Program-made: the position numbers and the translations under genes
Shown: positions 18,544 to 27,221 of the stretch, piece by piece
Position numbering within the stretch: the first letter of the stretch is position 1
Layout: every line of letters begins with the position of its first letter
Notes under the pieces: generated by a model
The model's input: only the letters and a program-made list of their open reading frames with translations
Told to the model about the DNA's origin: nothing
The model's database searches: none
Assembly: GCA_021777535.1 (NCBI GenBank)
Contig: JAJYDN010000022.1
Coordinates: forward strand, 1 to 37,642
Source of the DNA: Pseudomonadota bacterium
Lineage (GTDB): Bacteria; Pseudomonadota; Gammaproteobacteria; Acidiferrobacterales; Acidiferrobacteraceae
Direction of reading: 5' to 3'
Length of the DNA stretch: 37,642 nucleotides

Positions 18544-19012
18544 GGTCCCTGTAACCGTGGCGGGCGCAGAAAAGCTCAAGGCCGAGCTGCACCGGCTGAA
18601 GACTGTCGAACGCCCGCGGATCATCCAGGCGATTGCCGAGGCGCGTGCGCATGGTGATCTGTCGGAGAACGCGGAATACCATGCCGCCAAGGAACAGCAA
18701 GGGTTCGTCGAAGGCCGGATAAAGGAAGTCGAGGCCAAGCTGAGCCATGCCCAGATCATAGACCCGACCACCCTCAATGCCGGCGGGCGGGTCGTGTTCG
18801 GTGCCACGCTCGACCTTCTCGAGGAGGAGTCGCAGCGCGAAGTCACCTACCAGATTGTCGGTGATGATGAGGCGGACATCGGCAGCGGCAAGATATCGAT
18901 CAGTTCGCCGATTGCCCGCGCGCTGATCGGCAAGGAAGCGGGTGATGCCGTGGAGGTGCGGGTCCCGGATGGCATCCGCCAGTACGAAATTCTCGATGTC
19001 CGCTACGTGTAA
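18536..19012 (+). CDS. greA: Transcription elongation factor GreA
   Basis: GreA rescues backtracked RNA polymerase by stimulating cleavage of the nascent RNA. The 158-residue product has the N-terminal coiled coil with the acidic tip ([18 protein letters not shown], containing the catalytic Asp-Leu-Ser-Glu-Asn motif) and the C-terminal FKBP-like domain ending [20 protein letters not shown]. The start at 18536 is set by TAAGGAG 6-8 bases upstream and overlaps the carB stop by eight bases. The open frame continues upstream but only as another frame of carB. Confidence 0.97.
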
Positions 19013-19015
19013 GTA

Positions 19016-19435
19016 ATGGGGCGCGTGCGGGATCCTGTCGCGCGCGTCGCCGCCGCCCTGTGGGCCGGGGGTTTGTGGGCCATAGGGTACGCGGTGGCCC
19101 CTGTGCTGTTCCTGTACCTGCCGGTTGCCACCGCAGGCGGGATTGCGAGTTGGCTTTTTGGCCTTTGGCAAGGGCTTGGCCTGCTTTTTGGAGCGATCGT
19201 GTTCTTGGCAGTTCGCCATCGCCCACGGCCCTGGCCGATGCTCGCGGGTATCGCCTGGGCCCTCGACGCGGTGTTCGAGTTCATCTTCCTTCCGCTCATG
19301 GTCTCATTGAAGGGGCCTGGTTTCGGGCCGTTGAGTCCGCAGTGGCATCTCTTTCTCATCTTGCACGGTGTGGCGGCCGCGTGTTATCTGGTGGAAGGTG
19401 TGTTATTGCTCGCCGTCGTTGCGAGCGGGCTGTGA
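19016..19435 (+). CDS. DUF4149-family membrane protein
   Basis: The 139-residue product has four hydrophobic segments (about 10-35, 43-65, 74-95 and 112-138), with ALWAGGLWAIGYAVAPVLF at the N-terminus, matching the pattern of DUF4149 proteins. These are found between greA and rlmE in several gammaproteobacteria, including Pseudomonas. No function is established. It starts four bases after the greA stop without a clear Shine-Dalgarno, so translation probably depends on greA. Its stop is six bases before rlmE. The yhbY gene often found at this place is absent. Confidence 0.78.
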   Translation: MGRVRDPVARVAAALWAGGLWAIGYAVAPVLFLYLPVATAGGIASWLFGLWQGLGLLFGAIVFLAVRHRPRPWPMLAGIAWALDAVFEFIFLPLMVSLKGPGFGPLSPQWHLFLILHGVAAACYLVEGVLLLAVVASGL

Positions 19436-19441
19436 GAACAG

Positions 19442-20068
19442 ATGGCGCGCAACTGGTGGATGGATGAACATTTCGCCGACCCCTACGTCAAGCGGGCACA
19501 GGCTGAAGGCCTGCGTTCGCGCGCGTACTTCAAGCTCGAAGACATCGACCGGCGCGACCGGCTGATAAAGCCGGGCGCTGTGGTCGTGGATCTCGGTGCC
19601 GCTCCTGGCGGATTTTCGCAGTACGCGGCGAGCCGGGTGGGACCGCAAGGGCGCGTAATCGCCGTGGATGTCCTGCCCATGGCGCCCTTGCCAGGTGTCA
19701 CGGCGATTCTGGGGGATTTTACCGAGGCCGATTGTCTGGCGGAGGTCATGCAGGCATTGGGTGGCCGCGCGGATCTTGTAATTTCCGACATGGCGCCCAA
19801 TATTAGCGGTGTTGGGGTAGCAGATCAGGCAAAGGCCATGTATCTGGCAGAGCTTGCGCTGGATTTCGCGATGTCGGCTCTGGCAGAGCGTGGCAGTTGC
19901 CTCATCAAGGCGTTTCAGGGGGCAGGCTTTACAGAGCTGCTCGCCCTTATGCGCCAGCGCTTCAACCGGGTGGCGACACGCAAACCGCCGGCGTCACGCC
20001 CCCGCAGCTCCGAGGTGTATCTGCTCGGCGCCGAGCTGCGGCCAGTTGTGTCGGGGTCGGACTCGTAG
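19442..20068 (+). CDS. rlmE: 23S rRNA (uridine-2'-O) methyltransferase RlmE (FtsJ/RrmJ)
   Basis: RlmE methylates the 2'-OH of U2552 in the A loop of 23S rRNA during late 50S assembly, using S-adenosylmethionine. The 208-residue product has the SAM site VVDLGAAPGGFSQY (47-61) and the full K-D-K-E catalytic tetrad: Lys31, Asp116 (in VISDMAPN), Lys156 (LIKAFQGAGF) and Glu191 (SSEVYLLG). Length matches E. coli. It is heat-inducible in E. coli and, as here, stands directly upstream of ftsH. Confidence 0.96.
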   Translation: MARNWWMDEHFADPYVKRAQAEGLRSRAYFKLEDIDRRDRLIKPGAVVVDLGAAPGGFSQYAASRVGPQGRVIAVDVLPMAPLPGVTAILGDFTEADCLAEVMQALGGRADLVISDMAPNISGVGVADQAKAMYLAELALDFAMSALAERGSCLIKAFQGAGFTELLALMRQRFNRVATRKPPASRPRSSEVYLLGAELRPVVSGSDS

Positions 20069-20111
20069 GAGAATGGCGGCAGCGGCCCTCAGGGGCGCAT
20101 GAGGTAACCTT

Positions 20112-22028
20112 TTGAACAATCTCGCCAAGAATCTCTTGTTATGGCTGGTTATAGCCATAATACTCATGGCGGTCTTCAATAGCTTCGGCACACATCGTGC
20201 GACGGTGCGGGCTATTGATTTCTCGCGCTTTGTAAGCGAAGTCAAACAGGGCCAGGTCGGCCGGGTGACCATTCAGGGTCATCGCATCACGGGTGTCACC
20301 AAAACGGGTGAACACTTCTCCACATATGCGCCCGACGACGCCGGTCTCGTCCATGATCTGATCGGCAACGGCGTGGCCGTCAACGCCAAGCCGCCAGAGC
20401 AGCAATCGCTTTTCCTGCAGATCCTGATCAACTGGTTCCCGATCCTGCTCTTCGTCGGCGTGTGGATCTTCTTCATGCGCCAGATGCAGGGCGGAGGGGG
20501 CGGACGCAGCGCCATGAGTTTTGGCAAGAGCAAGGCGCGCATGCTCACCGAAGACACCAACAAGGTGACCTTCGACGATGTGGCGGGTGTCGAGGAAGCC
20601 AAGGAAGAGGTGCGCGAGCTCGTGGAGTTTCTGCGGGATCCAACCAAATTCCAGAAGCTCGGCGGCCGTATCCCGCGAGGCGTCCTCATGACCGGCAGTC
20701 CCGGTACCGGCAAGACGCTCCTGGCCAAGGCCATCGCGGGCGAAGCCAAGGTGCCTTTCTTTTCCATCTCGGGTTCCGATTTTGTCGAGATGTTCGTCGG
20801 TGTGGGCGCATCACGTGTCCGCGACATGTTTGATCAGGCGAAGAAACATGCCCCCTGCATCATCTTCATCGATGAGATCGACGCCGTCGGCCGCCAGCGT
20901 GGCGCGGGCCTTGGCGGTGGCCATGACGAACGCGAGCAGACCCTGAACCAGTTGCTGGTGGAGATGGACGGATTCGAAGGCAGCGAGGGAGTCATCGTGA
21001 TCGCTGCCACCAATCGGCCCGATGTGCTCGATCCGGCTTTGCTGCGCCCAGGCCGGTTCGACCGGCAGGTGTTCGTGCCGCTCCCGGACATCCGCGGACG
21101 GGAGCAGATCATCCGCATACACATGCGCAAGGTGCCTGTTGCCGACGATGTCGTGCCGAGCATTCTGGCGCGCGGCACGCCCGGATTTTCGGGCGCCGAT
21201 CTCGCGAATCTCGTCAATGAAGCGGCGCTCTTTGCGGCACGCCGGAACAAACGTCTCGTCGAGATGCAGGATTTCGAACTGGCCAAGGACAAGATCATCA
21301 TGGGCGCCGAGCGGCGCTCCATCGTGATGCCGGAACGCGAACGCATCAACACCGCCTACCATGAGTCAGGGCATACGGTGGTGGCGCGCATGCTCCCGAA
21401 TACGGACCCTGTTCACAAGGTGACGATCATTCCGCGCGGCAGGGCGCTTGGCGTGACCATGCAGCTGCCGATGGAGGATCGTTACAGTCATGACCGCGAG
21501 TATCTGCTCTCGACCATTGCCGTACTGATGGCCGGGCGTATTGCCGAAGAAGTCTTCATGCACCAGATGACGACGGGGGCGGCGAACGATTTCGAGCGGG
21601 CCACGGATCTGGCGCGGAACATGGTCAGCCGGTGGGGCATGAGCGACCGCCTCGGAACCCGCGTCTATGGCGAAAACCAGAGCGAAGTTTTCCTCGGTCG
21701 CGACGTGACGACACACAAGAACCTGAGTGACGCGACGGCGCAGCTCGTCGATGCGGAAATCCGGCGCATCGTCGATGAGCAATACGGGCGCGCGCGGCGG
21801 ATCATCGAAGAGAACAAGGACAAGGTCGAGGTGATGGCGGGCAGCCTGCTCGAGTGGGAAACGCTCGATACCGATCAAATCAACGACATCATGGAGGGAC
21901 GGCAGCCACGTCCTCCTTACGGGTTCACGGATCATACCGTGGACGGCGGCAGTAACGATGCCACCAAGACCGCAGATCGCGCCCCCATGAAGCCTCGCAT
22001 GGACACCCCTGCGGGCGAATCGCGCTAA
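20112..22028 (+). CDS. ftsH: ATP-dependent zinc metalloprotease FtsH
   Basis: FtsH is the inner-membrane AAA+ protease that degrades misplaced membrane proteins, sigma32 and LpxC. The 638-residue product starts (M)[25 protein letters not shown], the first membrane helix, with the second at about 100-120. It continues with Walker A GSPGTGKT at 195-202, Walker B FIDEID, the SRH box [20 protein letters not shown], and the zinc site HESGH at 417-421 (HEAGH in E. coli; the two histidines and glutamate are kept). The start is TTG at 20112, preceded by GAGGT at 20100-20104, and gives exact agreement with the E. coli N-terminus. folP follows after three bases. Confidence 0.97.
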   Translation: MNNLAKNLLLWLVIAIILMAVFNSFGTHRATVRAIDFSRFVSEVKQGQVGRVTIQGHRITGVTKTGEHFSTYAPDDAGLVHDLIGNGVAVNAKPPEQQSLFLQILINWFPILLFVGVWIFFMRQMQGGGGGRSAMSFGKSKARMLTEDTNKVTFDDVAGVEEAKEEVRELVEFLRDPTKFQKLGGRIPRGVLMTGSPGTGKTLLAKAIAGEAKVPFFSISGSDFVEMFVGVGASRVRDMFDQAKKHAPCIIFIDEIDAVGRQRGAGLGGGHDEREQTLNQLLVEMDGFEGSEGVIVIAATNRPDVLDPALLRPGRFDRQVFVPLPDIRGREQIIRIHMRKVPVADDVVPSILARGTPGFSGADLANLVNEAALFAARRNKRLVEMQDFELAKDKIIMGAERRSIVMPERERINTAYHESGHTVVARMLPNTDPVHKVTIIPRGRALGVTMQLPMEDRYSHDREYLLSTIAVLMAGRIAEEVFMHQMTTGAANDFERATDLARNMVSRWGMSDRLGTRVYGENQSEVFLGRDVTTHKNLSDATAQLVDAEIRRIVDEQYGRARRIIEENKDKVEVMAGSLLEWETLDTDQINDIMEGRQPRPPYGFTDHTVDGGSNDATKTADRAPMKPRMDTPAGESR

Positions 22029-22031
22029 CCC

Positions 22032-22865
22032 ATGACGAGCGCGGCCCGATGGGGCTGGTCGGAGACTGGCGCACGGGTGGCGATAATGGGGATCCTGAAT
22101 GTCACCCCCGATTCCTTTTCGGACGGGGGTGTTTTTTTGACCCCGGAACAGGCCGTGCGGCGGGTCGCCGCCATGATCGAGGAAGGCGTGGACGTGGTGG
22201 ATGTCGGTGGCGAATCGACACGCCCTGGAGCCGCGCCAGTCGATTCGGAAGAGGAGATCCGGCGCGTGGTGCCGGCGATCGAAGCGATTCGCCGCCATTT
22301 CGGTGTGCCCCTGTCCGTGGATACCTCGAATCCGGCCGTCATGGAGGCGGCGGTTGCGGCGGGCGCCGATGTCATTAACGACGTGCGCGCGTTGCGGCGC
22401 CCGAAAGCCCTGGCCATGGCTGCGCGTCTGCAGGTACCGGTCTGTCTGATGCACGCGCAGGGCGAGCCCGGCACCATGCAAAGTGCGCCGCGTTATGAAA
22501 ACGTCGTACAGGACGTCATGGCGTTTCTGCAGGAGCGGCTGGAGGCCTGCGAGGCTGCCGGAATCCGTAAGGAACTGCTGGCGGTCGACCCGGGTTTCGG
22601 ATTCGGAAAGACACTGGATCACAACATGACTCTCTTGAGAAAATTGCCGGCCCTCACGGCGCTGGCGCCCGTGGTCATAGGGTTGTCACGCAAAACCATG
22701 ACGGGTGTTCCATTCGGACTGGGCGTGCAGGAGCGCCTCTATACCAGCATTGGCATGGCGCTCGCGGGCGTGCATCTGGGGGCACGGGTGGTACGCGTAC
22801 ACGATGTACGGGCGACTCGGGATGCCGTGCGGGCATGGGAGCTCGTGTTCGGGTCAAAGGAGTGA
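22032..22865 (+). CDS. folP: Dihydropteroate synthase
   Basis: FolP condenses p-aminobenzoate with 6-hydroxymethyl-dihydropterin diphosphate in folate synthesis and is the sulfonamide target. The 277-residue product has the two DHPS signatures, [16 protein letters not shown] near residue 18 and [12 protein letters not shown] near 57, then VSVDT-like [17 protein letters not shown], the [13 protein letters not shown] loop, the [13 protein letters not shown] pterin site and a final [11 protein letters not shown]. Length is normal. It lies between ftsH and glmM as in E. coli and Pseudomonas. Confidence 0.96.
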   Translation: MTSAARWGWSETGARVAIMGILNVTPDSFSDGGVFLTPEQAVRRVAAMIEEGVDVVDVGGESTRPGAAPVDSEEEIRRVVPAIEAIRRHFGVPLSVDTSNPAVMEAAVAAGADVINDVRALRRPKALAMAARLQVPVCLMHAQGEPGTMQSAPRYENVVQDVMAFLQERLEACEAAGIRKELLAVDPGFGFGKTLDHNMTLLRKLPALTALAPVVIGLSRKTMTGVPFGLGVQERLYTSIGMALAGVHLGARVVRVHDVRATRDAVRAWELVFGSKE

Positions 22866-22869
22866 CTCT

Positions 22870-24228
22870 ATGGGGCGACGATATTTCGGCACAGACGGGA
22901 TACGGGGGCGGGTTGGTGAAGAACCGATCAGTCCGGAGACGATCCTGAAGCTCGGCTGGGCGGCGGGGCGCGTGCTGCTGGGTTCCGAGCGGGGCAGCGT
23001 ATTGATCGGCAAAGACACGCGCGTTTCGGGGTATTTGCTGGAATCGGCGCTGGAGGCGGGCCTGTCGGCTGCAGGCGCGGACATCCGCCTGATCGGGCCC
23101 ATCCCCACGCCGGGCATCGCATATCTGACGCGTACCACGCGCGCGCAGGCCGGTATCGTGATTAGCGCGTCCCATAATCCCTATGAAGACAACGGGATCA
23201 AATTCTTTTCCTCGCAGGGAACCAAGCTCGCAGACGAGATTGAATCGGCCATCGAAGAGGCGATGGCGCGGCCGCTCAAGGCGGTCGATTCGGGTTCGCT
23301 CGGCAAGGTGCGCCGGTTTCCTGACGCCGCCGGGCGCTATATCGAGTTCTGCAAGAGCGCGTTTCCCTATCGCCTGGATCTCGATGGGCTGCGCATCGTC
23401 GTCGACTGCGCCCATGGCGCCACTTACCAGACGGCCCCGCACGTGTTTGGCGAACTGGGCGCCGAAGTCATCCCGATCGGCGTGGCGCCAGACGGATTCA
23501 ACATAAACCGCGAATGCGGTTCCACCCACCCGGAGGCAGCGCGGCGGGCGGTGCTTGCACACCAGGCTGACCTCGGTATCGCTCTGGATGGCGACGGAGA
23601 CCGCGTCATCATGGTGGACCATCGTGGTGAAATCGTCGATGGCGACCGTATCCTGTTCATCATAGCCACGCATCTGCAGCGCATGGGGCAAACGGTTCCG
23701 GGGGTTGTCGGTACGCTCATGAGCAATGTGGGCCTTGAGCAGGCGTTGAAGCGCTTCACGATTCCGTTCCGCCGGGCCGCGGTGGGCGACCGCCACGTCA
23801 TGACCGTGCTGGATGAAACCGGCTGGCAGCTCGGCGGAGAAGCGTCGGGGCACGTGATCTGTCTCGACAAGAGCACGACAGGCGACGGGACCGTGGCGGC
23901 GCTGCAGGTACTATGGGCAATGCGCGAGTCAGGGCGCAGCCTGGCGGATCTGGCGGTTGGCATGGACGTCTATCCCCAGACCATCGTCAATGTCTCGGTG
24001 GGCGCCGGGCTTGTGGCGGGCGAGATCGTTCGCGCGAGGGCGGTGCAGGCGGCGCTCCGCGAGGTCGAGGCGCGCCTCGGGGAGCAGGGCCGCGTGGTCC
24101 TGCGGGCATCCGGCACCGAGCCGGTCGTGCGGGTGATGGTCGAGGCCAAGGATCCGGCGCTGGTGACGGAGCTTAGCCGCGGTCTCGCCGAGGCTGTAGA
24201 GCGCGCCGCCGCTACCGCCGTTGCCTGA
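22870..24228 (+). CDS. glmM: Phosphoglucosamine mutase
   Basis: GlmM interconverts glucosamine 6-phosphate and glucosamine 1-phosphate for peptidoglycan and lipopolysaccharide precursors. The 452-residue product begins [16 protein letters not shown], carries the phosphoserine loop [17 protein letters not shown] with Ser101, the metal loop [13 protein letters not shown], the sugar-binding GGEASGHV and the phosphate-binding [12 protein letters not shown] near the end. The start at 22870 is set by AAAGGAG ending at 22863. The open frame extends upstream to 22705 but that is folP in another frame. Confidence 0.97.
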   Translation: MGRRYFGTDGIRGRVGEEPISPETILKLGWAAGRVLLGSERGSVLIGKDTRVSGYLLESALEAGLSAAGADIRLIGPIPTPGIAYLTRTTRAQAGIVISASHNPYEDNGIKFFSSQGTKLADEIESAIEEAMARPLKAVDSGSLGKVRRFPDAAGRYIEFCKSAFPYRLDLDGLRIVVDCAHGATYQTAPHVFGELGAEVIPIGVAPDGFNINRECGSTHPEAARRAVLAHQADLGIALDGDGDRVIMVDHRGEIVDGDRILFIIATHLQRMGQTVPGVVGTLMSNVGLEQALKRFTIPFRRAAVGDRHVMTVLDETGWQLGGEASGHVICLDKSTTGDGTVAALQVLWAMRESGRSLADLAVGMDVYPQTIVNVSVGAGLVAGEIVRARAVQAALREVEARLGEQGRVVLRASGTEPVVRVMVEAKDPALVTELSRGLAEAVERAAATAVA

Positions 24229-24242
24229 TGTCCCCCGGTGTC

Positions 24243-24253
24243 CCCGTTCGAAT
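24243..24253 (+). repeat. Copy 1 of an 11-bp repeat before tpiA (CCCGTTCGAAT)
   Basis: Identical to 24311-24321. This copy lies about 35-60 bases upstream of the predicted -35 box, inside a hairpin-capable stretch (arms 24242-24248 and 24261-24267). Confidence 0.6.
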
Positions 24254-24276
24254 AGGGGAAAACGGGGTGTCCCAAA

Positions 24277-24305
24277 TTGATTTAGCGGGAACTGGCCGGT
24301 AACAT
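24277..24305 (+). promoter_or_regulatory. Predicted sigma70 promoter of tpiA-secG
   Basis: TTGATT (24277-24282), exactly 17 bases, then TAACAT (24300-24305). The expected start of transcription is about 24312, 25 bases before the tpiA ATG. Confidence 0.5.
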
Positions 24306-24310
24306 GGGCG

Positions 24311-24321
24311 CCCGTTCGAAT
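24311..24321 (+). repeat. Copy 2 of the 11-bp repeat, at the predicted tpiA transcription start
   Basis: Identical to 24243-24253 and centred a few bases past the predicted start of transcription, a position where a bound protein would block initiation. Contains the palindrome TTCGAA. Confidence 0.6.
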
Positions 24322-24336
24322 CGAAGGGAGAGGGAC

Positions 24337-25098
24337 ATGAGGCGACCGCTCGTGATGGGCAACTGGAAGATGAATGGCCGGCTGGAGAGCGCCCGGGCCT
24401 TGCTTGCCGCAGTCGCCGCGGGCGCCAAGGGCCTCGCGTCTGTCGAAATCGTGGTCTGTCCCCCTTACCCCTTTCTGAGTCTTGGTGCCCCCCAGGGCAT
24501 CGGTCTGGGTGCGCAGAACGTTGCCGCACAGGCCGAGGGGGCCTATACCGGCGAAGTGTCGGCGGCCATGCTGAAGGATATGGCTTGCCAGTTTGTGATC
24601 GTCGGCCACTCGGAGCGCCGCACCCTGTTTGGCGAAACGAATACCGCGGTTGCCGAGAAGTTCGCGCAGGTCCAGGCGCAAGGGATGATCCCGGTATTGT
24701 GTGTGGGCGAAACAGCGGATGAGCGGGACCGGGGGCTCACGGAAAAGGTCATCGAGGAGCAGATCAAGGCGGTCGTGACGGCAGTCGGGCCTGCGGCCTT
24801 TAACCGCGCCGTTATTGCGTATGAGCCTGTATGGGCCATCGGGACCGGCCGTGCCGCCGCGCCTGCCGATGCCCAGGCCGTCCATCACTTCATTCGTTCC
24901 ACGGTGGCGCGCACCGCCGCCGGGGCGGCTGCCAGCCTGCGCATCTTGTATGGTGGTAGCGTCAAGGCGCAAAATGCGCCAGAATTGTTCGCTCAGGCTG
25001 ACATCGACGGTGGGCTGATCGGTGGGGCCGCCTTGAACGCGCAGGAATTCATCGGTATTTGTCGCGCGGCCGACACGAAAGCCAGCAAAGGTTCTTGA
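24337..25098 (+). CDS. tpiA: Triosephosphate isomerase
   Basis: TpiA interconverts dihydroxyacetone phosphate and glyceraldehyde 3-phosphate. The 253-residue TIM barrel has all catalytic residues: Asn9 and Lys11 in GNWKMNG, His91 in IVGHSERR, and Glu163 in AYEPVWAIGTG, plus the phosphate-binding LYGGSVK and GGLIGGAAL. The ATG at 24337 is preceded by a GGGAGAGGG ribosome site. An upstream ATG at 24304 would lie inside the predicted promoter. Its TGA overlaps the secG ATG (ATG at 25098), so secG is co-translated. Confidence 0.97.
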   Translation: MRRPLVMGNWKMNGRLESARALLAAVAAGAKGLASVEIVVCPPYPFLSLGAPQGIGLGAQNVAAQAEGAYTGEVSAAMLKDMACQFVIVGHSERRTLFGETNTAVAEKFAQVQAQGMIPVLCVGETADERDRGLTEKVIEEQIKAVVTAVGPAAFNRAVIAYEPVWAIGTGRAAAPADAQAVHHFIRSTVARTAAGAAASLRILYGGSVKAQNAPELFAQADIDGGLIGGAALNAQEFIGICRAADTKASKGS

Positions 25099-25508
25099 TG
25101 ACGGATTTTCTATTGATCGTGCAGGTGCTGGTGGCGGTGGCCTTGATTGCCGTCGTGCTCATTCAGCATGGCAAGGGTGCCGACATGGGCGCGTCGTTTG
25201 GCGGCGGTTCCTCGCAGACGCTGTTCGGGGCGCGCGGTTCGGCCACCTTCTTAAGCCGTGTGACGGCGGTTCTCGCGACGATTTTCTTTGCAACAAGTCT
25301 CGGTCTCGCGTATCTTTCCGCGCATCGCGCGGGGCCGGCGAGCGTGACGGAAATCGTGCCGGCCGCGCCCAGGGCGGCCGCACCGGTGGTGCCGAATGTT
25401 CCGGCGGCCCCGCAAGGGCCGGCGCAGCCGACGCAAGCGCCTGCGGGCGCGCCGCTACCGACGATCCCCGGATCGCCGGTCACTACCCAACCAGGATCGC
25501 AGAAGTAA
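25098..25508 (+). CDS. secG: Preprotein translocase subunit SecG
   Basis: SecG is the small third subunit of the SecYEG inner-membrane channel. The 136-residue product has two membrane helices (about 3-22 and 52-70) separated by the conserved loop IQHGKGADMGASFGGGSSQTLFGARGSATFLSR (quoted in parts by motif: GKGADMGA, FGGGSSQTLFG). The region from about 82 to the end is a low-complexity alanine/proline tail (APRAAAPVVP, APQGPAQPTQAPAGAP). E. coli SecG is about 110 residues, so this tail is long. It overlaps tpiA and is followed by tRNA-Leu, as in E. coli (secG-leuU). Confidence 0.94.
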   Translation: MTDFLLIVQVLVAVALIAVVLIQHGKGADMGASFGGGSSQTLFGARGSATFLSRVTAVLATIFFATSLGLAYLSAHRAGPASVTEIVPAAPRAAAPVVPNVPAAPQGPAQPTQAPAGAPLPTIPGSPVTTQPGSQK

Positions 25509-25532
25509 GGGCGCCTGGCGGTAAACGAGTTA

Positions 25533-25617
25533 GCCGAAGTGGTGGAATTGGTAGACACGCCGTCTTGAGGGGGCGGTGGCGCAAGCTGTGCGGGTTCGAG
25601 TCCCGCCTTCGGCACCA
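25533..25617 (+). tRNA. tRNA-Leu (anticodon GAG)
   Basis: The gene begins GCCGAAG (25533-25539), which pairs with CTTCGGC (25607-25613), and encodes its CCA at 25615-25617. It has the D-loop pattern TGGTGGAATTGGTAGACACGC, an anticodon loop TTGAGGG with GAG at 25567-25569 reading CUC/CUU codons, a long class II variable arm and the T loop TTCGAGT. It follows secG by 24 bases and is probably co-transcribed with it, like leuU in E. coli. Confidence 0.97.
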
Positions 25618-25632
25618 ATTGGTCCTGCCTGT

Positions 25633-25651
25633 CTGGCCATCCAAAGGCCAG
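25633..25651 (+). other. Small hairpin after tRNA-Leu
   Basis: CTGGCC (25633-25638) and GGCCAG (25646-25651) form a 6-bp stem with a 7-base loop, 15 bases past the tRNA. No T-run follows, so it may be a weak or factor-assisted terminator or simply a 3' stabiliser. Confidence 0.3.
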
Positions 25652-25695
25652 CTAACTGCTTGAATTAAAATAAATGTATGAGTTCTTCCCCGTGC

Positions 25696-25725
25696 TTGAC
25701 TTGAGTCTAAATCGGTGGCTAGACT
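25696..25725 (+). promoter_or_regulatory. Predicted sigma70 promoter of the nuo operon
   Basis: TTGACT (25696-25701), 18 bases, then TAGACT (25720-25725), with transcription expected near 25732, 48 bases before the nuoA ATG. Confidence 0.5.
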
Positions 25726-25779
25726 AACAAACCCGATGGCGGATTGGGCTGCCCTTGTGGACGTATGTGAGGAAAGGGG

Positions 25780-26136
25780 ATGTTGGGAAATTACCTACCC
25801 ATTTTGATTTTCATCGGGGTCGGCATCCTTGTCGGGTTGATGCCCATGGCGCTTGGGCGCCTGCTGGCTCCCTATCGCCCTGATACGGCCAAACTGTCTC
25901 CTTACGAGTGCGGCTTTGAGGCTTTCGAGGATACGCGGACAAAATTTGATGTCCGTTATTATCTCGTGGCGATCCTCTTCATCGTCTTCGATCTCGAGAT
26001 CACGTTTTTGTTCCCGTGGGCGGTTGCTCTTCGCCAGATTGGTCTTGCGGGTTTCCTCGCGATGGCGTTGTTCCTCGCTATCCTGGTCGTAGGCTTCATC
26101 TATGAGTGGATGAAAGGGGCGTTGGAGTGGGAGTAG
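25780..26136 (+). CDS. nuoA: NADH-quinone oxidoreductase subunit A
   Basis: NuoA is a small membrane subunit of proton-pumping complex I at the junction with the quinone site. The 118-residue product has three membrane helices and the conserved loop [21 protein letters not shown] followed by [17 protein letters not shown], the family hallmark. The start is set by AAAGGGG just upstream. First gene of the nuo operon; its last ten bases overlap nuoB. Confidence 0.96.
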   Translation: MLGNYLPILIFIGVGILVGLMPMALGRLLAPYRPDTAKLSPYECGFEAFEDTRTKFDVRYYLVAILFIVFDLEITFLFPWAVALRQIGLAGFLAMALFLAILVVGFIYEWMKGALEWE

Positions 26137-26603
26137 AGGGCGTTCTCGACAAGGGCTGGATCGTGACCTCCACGGACAAGATCGTGAACTGGACGCGGAC
26201 GGGGTCTCTATGGCCGATGACCTTTGGTCTCGCGTGCTGTGCCGTGGAAATGATGCACGCGGGCGCTGCCCGTTATGATCTCGACCGTTTCGGTGTGGTA
26301 TTCCGGCCGAGTCCGCGCCAGTCCGACGTCATGATCGTTGCCGGCACGCTGGTCAATAAAATGGCGCCGGCCTTGCGCAAGGTCTATGATCAGATGGCCG
26401 AGCCCCGGTGGGTGATATCGATGGGTTCCTGCGCCAACGGTGGTGGCTATTACCATTACTCCTACTCGGTAGTTCGCGGATGCGACCGCATCGTGCCGGT
26501 GGACGTTTACGTGCCCGGGTGTCCGCCGACGGCGGAAGCATTGCTCTACGGCGTCATCCAGCTGCAGAACAAGATTCGGCGCACGAATACCATCGCGCGC
26601 TGA
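26127..26603 (+). CDS. nuoB: NADH-quinone oxidoreductase subunit B
   Basis: NuoB holds iron-sulfur cluster N2, the last electron carrier before quinone. From the GTG at 26127 the product is 158 residues, (M)[14 protein letters not shown], the standard length and N-terminus. The four N2 ligands are visible: adjacent Cys37 and Cys38 ([11 protein letters not shown]), Cys102 (GSCANGGG) and Cys132 ([15 protein letters not shown]). An ATG at 26106 in the same frame would add seven residues overlapping nuoA further and is less likely. Overlaps nuoA by ten bases. Confidence 0.96.
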   Translation: MGVEGVLDKGWIVTSTDKIVNWTRTGSLWPMTFGLACCAVEMMHAGAARYDLDRFGVVFRPSPRQSDVMIVAGTLVNKMAPALRKVYDQMAEPRWVISMGSCANGGGYYHYSYSVVRGCDRIVPVDVYVPGCPPTAEALLYGVIQLQNKIRRTNTIAR

Positions 26604-26624
26604 CACCGAGAAGGGGTTTCCTGT

Positions 26625-27221
26625 ATGAGCACGCACGAGGCTTTCCTCGACGACGCCCAGAAAACGCTGGGCGCGAATTTGACAAGTGTCAAGGTCGCCC
26701 ACGGCGAGATCACCATGGTGCTACGGCGTGAGCACCTGCTTAAGAGCTGTCACATCCTCCGCAACGACCCGCGCTTTTCTTTCGAGCAACTGATCGACCT
26801 CGCGGGCGTCGATTACCTGGGCTACGGCGAATCGGACCTCGAGGGGCCGCGTTTCGCGGTGGTCTATCACCTGTTGTCCATCACCCACAACCGGCGGGTG
26901 CGATTGCGCGTGTTTCTCGACACCGAGGCGCCGGTCGTGACGTCGGTCGCGTCCGTCTGGAATGCCGCTGACTGGTATGAGCGGGAAGCCTTCGACCTTT
27001 TTGGCTTCGTTTTTGAAGGGCACCCCGACCTGCGGCGTATCCTGACGGATTACGGCTTCATAGGGCACCCCTTCCGCAAGGACTTTCCGCTCATCGGGCG
27101 CGTCGAGATGCGCTACGATATCGAGAAGACGCGGGTCGTTTATGAACCGGTCAGCATCGAGCCGCGCGTTTTGGTTCCGCGGGTGATCCGTGAGGAGGGC
27201 TACGGTGGCAGAAATCCGTAA
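26625..27221 (+). CDS. nuoC: NADH-quinone oxidoreductase subunit C
   Basis: NuoC is a peripheral-arm subunit that packs against NuoD. The 198-residue product has the 30-kDa-subunit signature [42 protein letters not shown] (recognised from its parts [18 protein letters not shown] and GHP-RKDFPL). C and D are separate genes here, unlike the fused nuoCD of E. coli. The start is set by AAGGGG at 26611-26616. Its 3' end overlaps nuoD by 17 bases. Confidence 0.95.
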   Translation: MSTHEAFLDDAQKTLGANLTSVKVAHGEITMVLRREHLLKSCHILRNDPRFSFEQLIDLAGVDYLGYGESDLEGPRFAVVYHLLSITHNRRVRLRVFLDTEAPVVTSVASVWNAADWYEREAFDLFGFVFEGHPDLRRILTDYGFIGHPFRKDFPLIGRVEMRYDIEKTRVVYEPVSIEPRVLVPRVIREEGYGGRNP

